Origin: Bacillota bacterium
Lineage (GTDB): Bacteria; Bacillota; UBA4882; UBA8346
Direction of reading: 5' to 3'
Length of the DNA stretch: 64,000 bases
NCBI GenBank assembly: GCA_029974635.1
Contig: JARKQY010000028.1
Coordinates: forward strand, 1-64,000
Shown here: positions 44,640-53,196 of the stretch, piece after piece
How positions within the stretch are numbered: position 1 is the stretch's first letter
Layout: each line of letters starts with the position of its first letter
Translations under genes and position numbers: made by a program
The notes under the pieces: generated by a model
Databases searched by the model: none
What the model saw: only the letters and a program-made list of their open reading frames with translations
What the model was told of the DNA's origin: nothing

Positions 44640-46118
44640 TTAAATCTCAAATATCTTGCGAAAATGAAATCCAAAAATGGCATAAGTCACGGCCAACGGA
44701 AAGGCTGCAGGACGTTTTGTAATAGACCAGCCAAGCAATTTCCAGTAATATCTCCGTTCTTTCCCCATGACTCCGATTACAAAAATTGATTTTATAAAGG
44801 CATAAATGTCAAGCATGCTGACTCGTACGGTTTTTTTGGGTGCCGGCCGGTATACCTCCAAGAACTCTTTAAGCCGCTGATAATAGTACTCCGGTGCATA
44901 AATTGTCGCAACAATTTTTTTATAACCGTTGACCAAAGTTTCCCGGGGCATTTTCGGCACAAAATTAATGGTAAAATCAGTATTGTTACCGGAGCCTTCC
45001 TTTAAAATTCGGGATTCCTGCTGTAAACGCCGGTATAATCCGGTTCCTCTCAATACATTCAACAGACCGACCATTGCCGTTACGATACCGCTTTTTTGAA
45101 TAAATTCAATCTGTTTTTCAAAAATGGATGGCGGATCGTTATCAAACCCCACAATAAATCCGCCCTGTACCTGTAATCCTGCTTTCTGAATGCATTTTAC
45201 CGCTGCAATCAGATCGCGGCGTTTATTTTGAACTTTGCTGCATTCCGTCAAACTTTCTTCATGAGGAGATTCAATGCCGATAAATACTGTTTCGAAGCCA
45301 ACAGCGGTCATCAGTTTCATTAGTTCCTCGTCGTCAGCCAAGTTAATGGAAACCTGGGTATAGAATGAAAAAGGATAACGGTGATCAGACATCCATTGGG
45401 CAATTGCAGGCAGAATCTCCTGCTTAAGCTTTATTTTATTTCCGATGAAATTATCATCCACCATAAATACAGTCCCACGCCAACCTAGCATATACAGGCT
45501 ATCCAATTCAGCCAAGATTTGCGCTCTATCCTTGGTTCGCGGATTATGACCGTAAAGTAGGGTAATATCACAAAAATCGCAATTAAAAGGGCATCCCCGC
45601 GAATATTGAATACACATAGAGGCGTATTTTTTAAGATCAATCAGTTCCCAAAGCGGAAGCGGAGTTTTGGTAATATCGGCCCATTCGTCGGATGTATAAA
45701 TATGCCGGGCTATTCCCTCTTCTAGGTCCGCCAAAAACAACGGTAATGTGATTTCCGCTTCATTAAGAACCAAATGATCAATCTCCGGAAAGTCATCGTA
45801 ACTGGTAGTGAACAGCGGACCCCCAGCAACGATTTTACGTCCGTTGGCCTTGCACCGCCTAATAATTTCTTTTACCGAATCCCTTTGTACGGACATTGCG
45901 CTTATCAAAACATAGTCAGCCCATTGTAAATCCGTATCCCGGAGTTGAGTTACGTTTAGGTCCACCAATCGTTTATCCCATTTCTCCGGAAGTAAAGCAG
46001 CGACGGTTAATAATCCTAGCGGCGGATTGCTTGCCTCCTTATATATGAATTTTAAAGCATGTTTAAAACTCCAAAAAGTGTTGGCCGGGCATTCGGGATT
46101 AACCAATAATACTTTCAT
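44640..46118 (-). CDS. B12-binding radical SAM protein with DUF4070
   Basis: This 492-residue protein has an N-terminal cobalamin-binding Rossmann domain (about 1-135), then the radical SAM core, with the cluster ligands in RGCPFNCDFC (three Cys). A DUF4070-like C-terminal domain ends with hydrophobic helices. The arrangement resembles the HpnP group, which methylates hopanoids, and uncharacterised relatives; the substrate here is unknown. ATG 46118 is preferred: GGAGG lies six bases upstream, and the cobalamin domain begins MKVLLVNPECP. The promoter-like motif at 46197-46233 lies before it. Confidence 0.85.
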   Translation of the reverse strand: MKVLLVNPECPANTFWSFKHALKFIYKEASNPPLGLLTVAALLPEKWDKRLVDLNVTQLRDTDLQWADYVLISAMSVQRDSVKEIIRRCKANGRKIVAGGPLFTTSYDDFPEIDHLVLNEAEITLPLFLADLEEGIARHIYTSDEWADITKTPLPLWELIDLKKYASMCIQYSRGCPFNCDFCDITLLYGHNPRTKDRAQILAELDSLYMLGWRGTVFMVDDNFIGNKIKLKQEILPAIAQWMSDHRYPFSFYTQVSINLADDEELMKLMTAVGFETVFIGIESPHEESLTECSKVQNKRRDLIAAVKCIQKAGLQVQGGFIVGFDNDPPSIFEKQIEFIQKSGIVTAMVGLLNVLRGTGLYRRLQQESRILKEGSGNNTDFTINFVPKMPRETLVNGYKKIVATIYAPEYYYQRLKEFLEVYRPAPKKTVRVSMLDIYAFIKSIFVIGVMGKERRYYWKLLGWSITKRPAAFPLAVTYAIFGFHFRKIFEI

Positions 46119-46196
46119 ACTCATCCTCCAAATTTTATTACTATAATAGATAAACGTTAAATACCCCAAAAAAATTTGCGAAAACCATTTTATCTT

Positions 46197-46233
46197 CGTA
46201 GTATAATCCGAAATCCGAAGATTATCCTAAAAA
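46197..46233 (-). promoter_or_regulatory. Promoter-like paired motif, second copy
   Basis: On the minus strand TTTTTAGGATAAT and GATTATACTACG are 12 bases apart, as at 24496-24531 with 11. It lies about 80-115 bp before the radical-SAM start. Confidence 0.4.
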
Positions 46234-46279
46234 CAATATATAAAACTTGTGTAGAATCTTTTTCCATGGCTAATATAAA

Positions 46280-46311
46280 AAACCACCCCCATCGTCAAAT
46301 GAGAGTGGTTT
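46280..46311 (-). terminator. Terminator of the small-protein genes
   Basis: AAACCAC/GTGGTTT with an 18-base loop is followed on the minus strand by TTTATATTA. It terminates transcripts coming through the repeat array from 46715. Confidence 0.6.
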
Positions 46312-46370
46312 GAACAGTTCCTTTATATCAAGACTATCTAGACAGCCATCCGTATTTTCTTCCTTCGTTG

Positions 46371-46534
46371 TCCTACTTTAATAAAGTGATGCTTTATTGA
46401 AAAAATTATCTACGATAATTCCTTATTAAAGCGATGCTTACTTTGGAAATTATCCTAATGATAATTCCTTGTTAAAGCAAAGCTATAATTAAAAATTATC
46501 TATGATAATTCCTTGTAGGGTAGATGCTATATAG
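46371..46534. repeat. Tandem array of repeat R1
   Basis: Three complete units (46371-46422, 46423-46468 and 46469-46512) and a partial fourth. Each has a TAAAGCNNNGCTT-like hairpin and an AATTATCNNNGATAATT-like palindrome ending in CC. Unit lengths are 52, 46 and 44 bp and the units are diverged. The partial unit reaches into the 3' end of the small gene at 46527. Confidence 0.7.
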
Positions 46535-46715
46535 AAACAGTCGCATCCGCAACGATATAATCCACCTCAGCTACTGAGACATCAAGATGGTGGGCTGCTT
46601 CCAGTAGTAGCTTCTTTACATCATGATTAGCTTCCATTTGCGCCATTGACCGTAACTTGGCGGCATTGGATTTGCAGATTTGAACCGTATCGGATACCGG
46701 CTTTGTCGCAGACAT
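46527..46715 (-). CDS. Small helical protein (DUF1657-like)
   Basis: This 62-residue protein has two helices (VSDTVQICKSNAAKLRSMAQM and VKKLLLEAAHHLDVSVAEVDYI). It resembles the DUF1657 and related short spore/coat proteins, but the match is weak and I give no name. GGGGGAG lies four bases before ATG 46715; a longer reading from 46757 overlaps the upstream gene. It is paired with 46727-46924, separated by 11 bp, so both are probably one operon. It ends inside repeat array R1. Confidence 0.6.
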   Translation of the reverse strand: MSATKPVSDTVQICKSNAAKLRSMAQMEANHDVKKLLLEAAHHLDVSVAEVDYIVADATVSI

Positions 46716-46726
46716 AAAACTCCCCC

Positions 46727-46924
46727 TTAAGTTTTTAAAGTTTTGGCCACAACACAAGTATTAATACACATTTCGATGTGGGCCGCTCCCAATGATGCGC
46801 TTTGCCGATTCATGGCACAAAGAAATGTATTCGCAGAGGAACGAAGTGCGTTAGCCGCTTGCGTACAGCTATCAATACAGTCTTGAATTTCCTGAGCAGT
46901 CGCCAATCTATACACCTCCTGCAT
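46727..46924 (-). CDS. Small Cys-containing helical protein
   Basis: This 65-residue (ATG 46924) or 59-residue (TTG 46906) protein has cysteines in IDSC, TFLCAM, MCINTC and a helical pattern. ATG follows GGGAG by six bases; TTG follows GGAGGTG by six, so both are usable. The Cys spacing could bind a metal such as Cu or Zn, or be disulfides in a coat protein. I do not recognise the family. It precedes the DUF1657-like gene and follows the FapA-like gene. Confidence 0.6.
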   Translation of the reverse strand: MQEVYRLATAQEIQDCIDSCTQAANALRSSANTFLCAMNRQSASLGAAHIEMCINTCVVAKTLKT

Positions 46925-47035
46925 TATTATCTCCCAGGTACGATAAATTATTAATAAAAGCGGAGATTCTCCTCCATAAAAGATATCTCCGGTTTCAATA
47001 ATTATTGTAAGGAAAGCATTCGTCATCGCAATAAT

Positions 47036-48547
47036 TTAACGATATGGTAAAAGATGAAGATGGCCCTCGCTACAAGTTAAAGTACCAAAGGTTAAGTCAT
47101 CCTGAATGATAAATTTATAAAAAGAGAAGCAAACTCTGACCCCGGAGTGCAGATAGTCTTTAAATCGTATCCGTCCCTGCGGTTTAAGTGTTTGAGTAGA
47201 CTCATCCATTGGCGTTGGGTCCGGTTCGGGGATGATTTGCGATATAGTTTCTACCGGATTATCCGTGGAATAACCTTCAGATTCATTTTCAATGCTGATA
47301 TTATCTGCATCGCTAATCTGAGGCTTAAATACCGAACCTAATTCCACAATCGTAATTGTCCCCACTTTCGACCCAATTCTCCTGGCGGATATTTCTTCCC
47401 CGGCGCGAACGACTCCCCCTACAATCCAACCTCTTCCGGTTTCCACGGTTACCTTTCCTTCCGCAGTTACATTACTGTGCATGATTGCATCATGAATTGT
47501 AATATTTTTATTACACACTAAAGTGACATGTTCTATCTCCTTGGCAAAAAAGTCATCTGCACATCGAATGACGCCTTTATCATTTCCAAATACCCGGCCC
47601 TTGATAGACAATTTCCCGCCACAAATAATTTCGGCAGCATCGACGTTGCCGAGAATAACGATATCGCCTTCGGCATTAACTTTAAAACCGCTTTCCACAT
47701 TACCGTAGATAACTACATTTCCTCTAAAAATGATATTGCCGGTATGAAAATTTACATCGCTACGAATTTCATGGATCGGGAGTACACTAAGAATATTGCT
47801 GCTTAATGTAGGTTTACCCCCTTCAGTTGCGATTATGTTCTGGCTTTCTTCGTCCCATGCCACATTTTTTCCTAATTTAATCGGCTTATCAACCCCTGGA
47901 GTAGCCTTGATCATTTGTCCTTGAACATCAATCCCATCCTCGCCCGGGGTACACGTTGACTTTTTGGCGATAATATCTCCTTTATTTACGGTTTGGACAG
48001 TTTTTACCTGATGATAATCGACCCGTCCAAAACTATCAACAATCAAGCCCTCAATAAAAATTTTACGTAAATCTTTTAATTCGTAAAAGAATTCAATTTC
48101 GGTATCTCTTCCCTTAACCGCTGGTTTACCTTGGGCGATTGTTACCGGCATGGTCTTATGTCGTTCAATCGCCTCGGCAACTGCATTTTGATCATAATTA
48201 ACGATATTTTCCGCTTCGATTTGTTGAATCGCATCTTCAATAGTAGGCCATTTACCCGCGTTGAGTGGCGGTTCAATGCTTAAATACGCTTCCAACTTAC
48301 CTGCAGAGTACAGGATCTTGCATTCTCCGTCTCTATCGACAGCTTGAATTGTTTTAACCGGTTTTGAAGCAGCTTTTTGAGAGGCTTCACCGGGTTTGGC
48401 AGCGGAAGCGCTCTCCGGGTTTTTAAAGTCATCGACGGATATATCCTTAGGGATCAATTGCGTTTTATCCGTTACAATAATTACGTTTTGATCTTTCGGT
48501 AACGGTTGATACCTCTGCGTGGGTTTTGGTGGCCGGCGAGTCACCAT
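47036..48547 (-). CDS. FapA-like DUF342 protein
   Basis: This 503-residue protein has the DUF342/FapA fold: an N-terminal catalytic-like alpha/beta part (about 60-200), then a right-handed beta-helix of polymer-forming repeats with VNFHTGNIIFRGNVVIYGNV, FKVNAEGDIVILGNVD and SIKGRVFGND at about 255-400. A Ser/Pro/Asp-rich stretch and a short C-terminal domain end it. FapA-like proteins relate to flagellar assembly or cell-shape scaffolds; here no flagellar genes are adjacent. GGAGG lies eight bases before the ATG. Confidence 0.8.
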   Translation of the reverse strand: MVTRRPPKPTQRYQPLPKDQNVIIVTDKTQLIPKDISVDDFKNPESASAAKPGEASQKAASKPVKTIQAVDRDGECKILYSAGKLEAYLSIEPPLNAGKWPTIEDAIQQIEAENIVNYDQNAVAEAIERHKTMPVTIAQGKPAVKGRDTEIEFFYELKDLRKIFIEGLIVDSFGRVDYHQVKTVQTVNKGDIIAKKSTCTPGEDGIDVQGQMIKATPGVDKPIKLGKNVAWDEESQNIIATEGGKPTLSSNILSVLPIHEIRSDVNFHTGNIIFRGNVVIYGNVESGFKVNAEGDIVILGNVDAAEIICGGKLSIKGRVFGNDKGVIRCADDFFAKEIEHVTLVCNKNITIHDAIMHSNVTAEGKVTVETGRGWIVGGVVRAGEEISARRIGSKVGTITIVELGSVFKPQISDADNISIENESEGYSTDNPVETISQIIPEPDPTPMDESTQTLKPQGRIRFKDYLHSGVRVCFSFYKFIIQDDLTFGTLTCSEGHLHLLPYR

Positions 48548-48618
48548 CTCTTAATTCCTCCCATTTCTCGGCTTTATGACTGAAATCAAGCTACTTTCTA
48601 CTGTCAGAATTTTTATAC

Positions 48619-48680
48619 AATGATTATACCGCCATTCAATATCCGGAATCATAGAAAGGAACTGGCATGGCGGTATCATT
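48619..48680. repeat. Long inverted repeat between two minus-strand genes
   Basis: ATACCGCCAT (48626-48635) and its exact complement (48667-48676) enclose 31 bases; AATG/CATT extend the stem past a bulge. It may end the membrane-protein transcript or lie in the promoter of the FapA-like gene. Confidence 0.5.
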
Positions 48681-48703
48681 ATTGTCTTTTCTACCGTTTG
48701 AAA

Positions 48704-49177
48704 TTACCAGCCGCGAATAAGCGCCGCCATAATAAAACCGGCACCCATTGTCGTCAAGGCACCGCTAAAAATATTGATCATCGACTCCTTAAGACTGGTT
48801 TTTCCCAAAACAGCTCCCAGATTTCCATAAATGACCGGTACTCCCAAAACAGCGATTAATGCCCTCATCCCGGCCTTTAATGCAAAAAACTCAACCAATA
48901 TGCTGAATAAGGTGTTGGCAACCAAAGCGATAATCACCACCCCCAATATCAGCTTACCTTCTTTCCATGATTTCGCTCCTGAAATCAGCTTTCCAGCTCC
49001 CCAAAGAGTGAATCCCAAAACAAATAACCCACAAACTGCACCCAAGACAATTTGCGCCCAATTCCACTCAAGTCCGATTCCGTATCCCCAAGGCATTAGA
49101 TGCGGAGTGAGAAGTAAACCCACCGTTAATGCCAATCCAATAATAAAACCTGCCAAACTTCCTATTGATTGAAACAT
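48704..49177 (-). CDS. Small polytopic membrane protein
   Basis: This 157-residue protein has about four hydrophobic helices (10-32, 38-60, 75-100 and 125-150), with Gly-rich segments such as IVLGAVCGLFVLGF and TTMGAGFIMAALIRG. I do not recognise a family. ATG 49177 has GAGGTAA five bases upstream; a start at 49201 would overlap the TrmH gene. The gene lies 2 bp after the TrmH stop, so it is co-transcribed with the TrmH and GGDEF genes. It may be a small transporter or membrane regulator. Confidence 0.65.
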   Translation of the reverse strand: MFQSIGSLAGFIIGLALTVGLLLTPHLMPWGYGIGLEWNWAQIVLGAVCGLFVLGFTLWGAGKLISGAKSWKEGKLILGVVIIALVANTLFSILVEFFALKAGMRALIAVLGVPVIYGNLGAVLGKTSLKESMINIFSGALTTMGAGFIMAALIRGW

Positions 49178-49179
49178 GT

Positions 49180-50019
49180 TTACCTCGCTATCTCGGTCCA
49201 TTTTTGCCTTCTCTGTCTGTCAATTTCATACAGGCAAATGGAAGCGGCGCAAGCGACATTTAATGAAGTCGCTGAACCATAAATGGGAATCGCAACCAAG
49301 CGGTCGGCGCTGGTTTTATACATTCGGCTTAATCCTTCGGTTTCATTTCCCAGGAACAATGCAGTTGGTTTGGTAAAATCCTCGTCGGTAATATATCGAT
49401 CCGCTTTGGCGCTGGTCCCGATCATCTGAAAATCAGGATACATGCTTTTAGTTCTGGATAACCATTCGAATAGATTCCTCTGTTCCACTTTTAGGACCGG
49501 CATTGAAAAAAGCGACCCCATACTCGCCCGGATGGTCTGTGGATCGTACAAATCCACACCATGACCGGTGATGATTAAACCGTTGGTCTTAAACGAATCG
49601 CAACTTCGAATGATGGTTCCCAGGTTTCCATAACTTGAAGGCCGATCAAAAACAATCAATAACAATTTGGAGTCAACGCGAATCCGGGAAAAATCATACT
49701 CCGGCATGGATACAATCGCGACTAACTCCGAACTTTCTTCCTTATCACTTAATTTATCCATTAATTCAGCGGACAAATCATAAAAAATACTTGGATCTGA
49801 ATTACTTATAATTGTTTTGGCCCAATTCGAAAGTTTGCGCTGGGATGAATATATTAACGAAACAATCTCCCAATTGTTTTGTAAAACTTGCTCAATAGGT
49901 CTAACCCCTTCTACAAAAAATTCTTTATATTTATTCCGTTTTTCCCGGTTACGCTTAATGACTTCGATGTGTTGAAAATCGTTATTTTCCGAATATATTT
50001 TTTTAACTTTCGGACTCAT
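49180..50019 (-). CDS. TrmH/SpoU-family RNA methyltransferase
   Basis: This 279-residue SPOUT enzyme methylates ribose 2'-OH of tRNA or rRNA. An N-terminal L30e-like substrate domain (about 15-100) precedes the knot: FDRPSSYGNLGTIIRSCDSF (motif 1), LFLGNETEGLS (motif 2) and IPIYGSATSLNVACAASI (motif 3), whose Asn-Val-Ala is the cofactor turn. The target nucleotide is not deducible. The ATG overlaps the 3' end of the GGDEF gene by four bases. Confidence 0.9.
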   Translation of the reverse strand: MSPKVKKIYSENNDFQHIEVIKRNREKRNKYKEFFVEGVRPIEQVLQNNWEIVSLIYSSQRKLSNWAKTIISNSDPSIFYDLSAELMDKLSDKEESSELVAIVSMPEYDFSRIRVDSKLLLIVFDRPSSYGNLGTIIRSCDSFKTNGLIITGHGVDLYDPQTIRASMGSLFSMPVLKVEQRNLFEWLSRTKSMYPDFQMIGTSAKADRYITDEDFTKPTALFLGNETEGLSRMYKTSADRLVAIPIYGSATSLNVACAASICLYEIDRQRRQKWTEIAR

Positions 50020-51227
50020 AAATTTAACTTCTGCTCCTTAAGTTTAATTAAAACCTTGTTCCGGCCGGTTCTTTTGGCTTCATATAATGCTTCATCGGCT
50101 TTTTGAAGCAAACTCTCATACCCATCCGAAACCAAGGGGAAATTTGCCAGGCCGGCACTTAAACTGGCCTTAATCCGGTGCCCTTCCGCCGTGATAAATT
50201 CATGCTCACCAACCATCCGGCGTATCTTTTCAGCCAATTCATAGGCCTGTTCTTGCCTGATTTCGGGCAAAACAATTACAAATTCCTCTCCGCCATAGCG
50301 CGCTATAATTCCTGCCGGCAATACTTTTTGTATTAGAGAGGTTGTAGTCTTCAGCACTAAATCTCCCGCCAAATGCCCGTATTGATCATTGATACGCTTA
50401 AAAAAATCCATATCAAACATGATTAAGGAGACTGTGGCCGGTTTTTTGGCAAATACATCGGCTACATAATCAATTAAATACATCCGGTTATATACCCCGG
50501 TTAAGGCGTCATGGATAGCCATCTCCCTCATTTTGCCGTAAAGATAAGCATTTTCAACCGATAAGCTTAGTTCCTGGGCAATTAATTTAGCAAACTCAAT
50601 CAAATCAGGACTGAATCCTTTTTCCAACTCATGCTCTATCACCATAATTCCCAAACAACCCCGGCGGCCGTTTAGAGGAATTGCCAGAATACCGTGAATA
50701 TTCCGCTTCCTTAACTCTTGTATTTCCTGCTGGTTCATATCGGCTTCAGAATAAACTCTTCGGTCCCGCCACGCTACGGCAATAAAACTACTTGAGGATA
50801 AAGGTATGGGTTTGGCATCATCAATACTATTTCCGGTAAATCCCGAATCTGCCTTAGCCAGTAACACCTCATTTTCTTCATTAACCATATAAATAGCGCA
50901 CCTTTTACTGCCAAAAACCCCCATAATTATATCGGTGGTTTTTTTCAATAATTGATCAGAGTCCAATTCCCGGCTGATTTCCTCCAAAATCAGCTGAACC
51001 GTATATGATTGGGCATACTTCTCTTCTAAATTCATATATGAATATAACAGCTTATTATATTCTTGCTCATATTCTTGAAAGGCCCTGACCTGCCGTTCAA
51101 GTAATATTTTGAACGACTGCAACAAACGGCTAAAGCCTTCTTGGTCATTACTATTTAATTCTTTGACAGCCTCCGCTAAAGAAGCGTTTTCTAAAAAAGC
51201 GCTTAATTCATCAATAGATCTTTGCAT
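50016..51227 (-). CDS. GAF-GGDEF diguanylate cyclase
   Basis: This 403-residue protein has an N-terminal coiled coil, a GAF sensor domain (about 80-225) and a C-terminal GGDEF domain with the active-site RYGGEEF near residue 310. It would make cyclic di-GMP from two GTP. An RxxD inhibitory site is not clear. The ligand of the GAF domain is unknown. It overlaps the TrmH gene, suggesting a common transcript. AAGGGAA lies ten bases before the ATG. Confidence 0.9.
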   Translation of the reverse strand: MQRSIDELSAFLENASLAEAVKELNSNDQEGFSRLLQSFKILLERQVRAFQEYEQEYNKLLYSYMNLEEKYAQSYTVQLILEEISRELDSDQLLKKTTDIIMGVFGSKRCAIYMVNEENEVLLAKADSGFTGNSIDDAKPIPLSSSSFIAVAWRDRRVYSEADMNQQEIQELRKRNIHGILAIPLNGRRGCLGIMVIEHELEKGFSPDLIEFAKLIAQELSLSVENAYLYGKMREMAIHDALTGVYNRMYLIDYVADVFAKKPATVSLIMFDMDFFKRINDQYGHLAGDLVLKTTTSLIQKVLPAGIIARYGGEEFVIVLPEIRQEQAYELAEKIRRMVGEHEFITAEGHRIKASLSAGLANFPLVSDGYESLLQKADEALYEAKRTGRNKVLIKLKEQKLNL

Positions 51228-51445
51228 GAAAGTTAGTTCCCTTTAGTTTATGACTTACATAGGATCATTAAAACAAGACCGCCCTTGATATTTTAATTAT
51301 CGGTTCAATTTAGATTTTCTTAATGTTTTTGATCGTCGAAAAAAATCTATTGAAAACTTTCAGGTTTGACGAAAATTATTTTAATAGGGGTTTGTAAAAA
51401 CATTGTGGAAATTATTTCAATTCTTTGGGTTCAGGAGGAATATTT

Positions 51446-52783
51446 ATGGCTCAATTGTCTTCGCCAGACCAAATTGCCTGGGTCATTGCTGCCGATATGG
51501 GACTGGGACATCAGCGGGCCGCTTATCCTTTAAAGGAAATAGGCGGCACCCGCGTATTAACCGCCGGGGATATCGAATACTCAACCAAAAAAGAGAACAA
51601 ACTGTGGAAACGAATGCGAAAATTATATGAAGGAGTTTCCCGGATTAATCATATTCCGATTATTGGCGGATTTTTATTTGGATTGCTGGATAAATTAGAG
51701 GAAATAACCCCTCTATATCCATTTCGTGACCTTTCCTCTCCCACTCTTCAAGTATTGTATTTAAATTCACTCATCAAAAAAGGCTTGGGAGAGACCATGG
51801 TCAACCGGATACGCCGTAGCAAACTACCCATCGTATCGACTTTTTTTGCCATTGCCATTGCCGCTGATCATTTGGGATATCCAAAGGTTTATCTGATGGT
51901 TACCGACACCGATATTAACCGGATCTGGGTGGCCAAGGACGCCTTTAAAAGCAAAATCATTTATCTGGCTCCCTGCGGCCACATCGTCAAGCGGCTCAAA
52001 GAGTACGGTGTCCCCGACGAACGTATTTATTTAACCGGTTTTCCATTACCTAAAGAAAATATCGGCGGGCCGGATTTGGAGATAATGAAATTGGATCTGG
52101 CCCAACGATTGATTTATCTTGACCCAACCCAACGATTCTGGTCGCTGCACCGGGTAGAAGTTGAGCATTACCTGGGGGCGGAAAACTGTATCAACAGAAG
52201 CCATCGGAGCCTAACCTTGACATTTGCAGTGGGTGGCGCCGGCGCCCAAAAAGAAATCGGCGCGGCCATCCTGAAAAGCCTTAAATCCCGAATTCAAAAC
52301 GGCGAAATTCGTCTAAATCTGGTGGCCGGTGTCCGTAAAGAGGTCCGTGATTATTTTAAAAAATGCATAATTGATGATGGTTTGGAAGAAGAACTGGGCA
52401 CGAAACTCTATATTCTTTATTGTGAGACCAAGGAGGAGTATTTCCGCCGCTTTAACAACATTCTGAGAACTACTGATATTCTGTGGACCAAGCCATCAGA
52501 ACTCTCGTTCTATTGCGGTTTGGGAATTCCAATCATCATTGCTCCCCCGTTGGGATCTCATGAACACTACAATAAAAAATGGTTGATTAGTCACCGGGCG
52601 GGCATTGCCCAAGAAGACCCCTCGCTATGTTGCGAATGGTTATTTGATCTATTAAACGATGGCCGGTTGGCTCAAGCCGCCTGGGATGGATTCTTGAATA
52701 CCCGGAAGTGCGGCACTTATAAAATTGAGGAGATCATTCGCACCGGAAGCATGTCCCGGGATTTATCGCCGCTCAAACGCTAA
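51446..52783 (+). CDS. MGDG-synthase/MurG-like glycosyltransferase fold protein
   Basis: This 445-residue protein has the nucleotide-sugar transferase look of GT28: WVIAADMGLGHQRAAYPLKE near the N-terminus, TFAVGGAGAQKE in the middle and KPSELSFYCGLGIPIIIAPPLGSHE near the C-terminus for the donor site. It resembles diacylglycerol glucosyltransferase/MGDG synthases, but one large insert and the altered N-terminal loop (DMGLGH) differ from those I know. AGGAGG precedes ATG 51446 by seven bases. Its 3' end overlaps the converging Nudix gene by 11 bp. Confidence 0.7.
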   Translation: MAQLSSPDQIAWVIAADMGLGHQRAAYPLKEIGGTRVLTAGDIEYSTKKENKLWKRMRKLYEGVSRINHIPIIGGFLFGLLDKLEEITPLYPFRDLSSPTLQVLYLNSLIKKGLGETMVNRIRRSKLPIVSTFFAIAIAADHLGYPKVYLMVTDTDINRIWVAKDAFKSKIIYLAPCGHIVKRLKEYGVPDERIYLTGFPLPKENIGGPDLEIMKLDLAQRLIYLDPTQRFWSLHRVEVEHYLGAENCINRSHRSLTLTFAVGGAGAQKEIGAAILKSLKSRIQNGEIRLNLVAGVRKEVRDYFKKCIIDDGLEEELGTKLYILYCETKEEYFRRFNNILRTTDILWTKPSELSFYCGLGIPIIIAPPLGSHEHYNKKWLISHRAGIAQEDPSLCCEWLFDLLNDGRLAQAAWDGFLNTRKCGTYKIEEIIRTGSMSRDLSPLKR

Positions 52784-53186
52784 GCATTAATGTTTTCCAA
52801 AATCGTTCATCGGCTGCCGGTTTCTCTAAAAAATTGATCTCCTGGGAATGCAACCATTTAACCTCTTGGCATTGAAGCGGGGCTGGCTCCCCGCTTATAA
52901 TTTGGCACAGAAAATAGATTAAGATTAATTGCGCCTCATTCCCGACTTCGGAAACAATATCCAAGGCTTTTCCCACTTCGACGTTAATTCCCAATTCTTC
53001 TCTCAGTTCCCGCTTGAGACAGTGACGAGGATCCTCCCCGGGTTCAACCTTCCCACCGGGAAATTCCCACTTACCGGCTTCGCTGCCAAAAGGTAAGCGC
53101 TTTGTCATGAGAATTCTATTCCCATTGATGATGACCGCCGCAGTTACTAAAATTTGCTTCGTGCGAAACTCCCCTTGTATGTTCAT
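52773..53186 (-). CDS. Nudix hydrolase, MutT/8-oxo-dGTPase type
   Basis: This 137-residue protein has the Nudix box GGKVEPGEDPRHCLKRELRE followed by EELGI near residues 43-67, with all the metal-binding glutamates. Its length and the terminal WLHSQEINFL fit MutT enzymes that clear 8-oxo-dGTP. The gene lies 10 bp after tyrS, with a weak ribosome site. Its end overlaps the end of the + strand glycosyltransferase gene. Confidence 0.9.
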   Translation of the reverse strand: MNIQGEFRTKQILVTAAVIINGNRILMTKRLPFGSEAGKWEFPGGKVEPGEDPRHCLKRELREELGINVEVGKALDIVSEVGNEAQLILIYFLCQIISGEPAPLQCQEVKWLHSQEINFLEKPAADERFWKTLMLSV

Positions 53187-53196
53187 ATAGAATGCA

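Noticed and set aside
46371-46534. CRISPR array
   Set aside because: Units are unequal in length, diverged, contain internal palindromes and have no unique spacers; no cas gene is nearby.
52773-52783. 11-bp overlap of glycosyltransferase and Nudix genes as a fusion or error
   Set aside because: The two genes converge on opposite strands; short 3' overlaps of this kind are ordinary.
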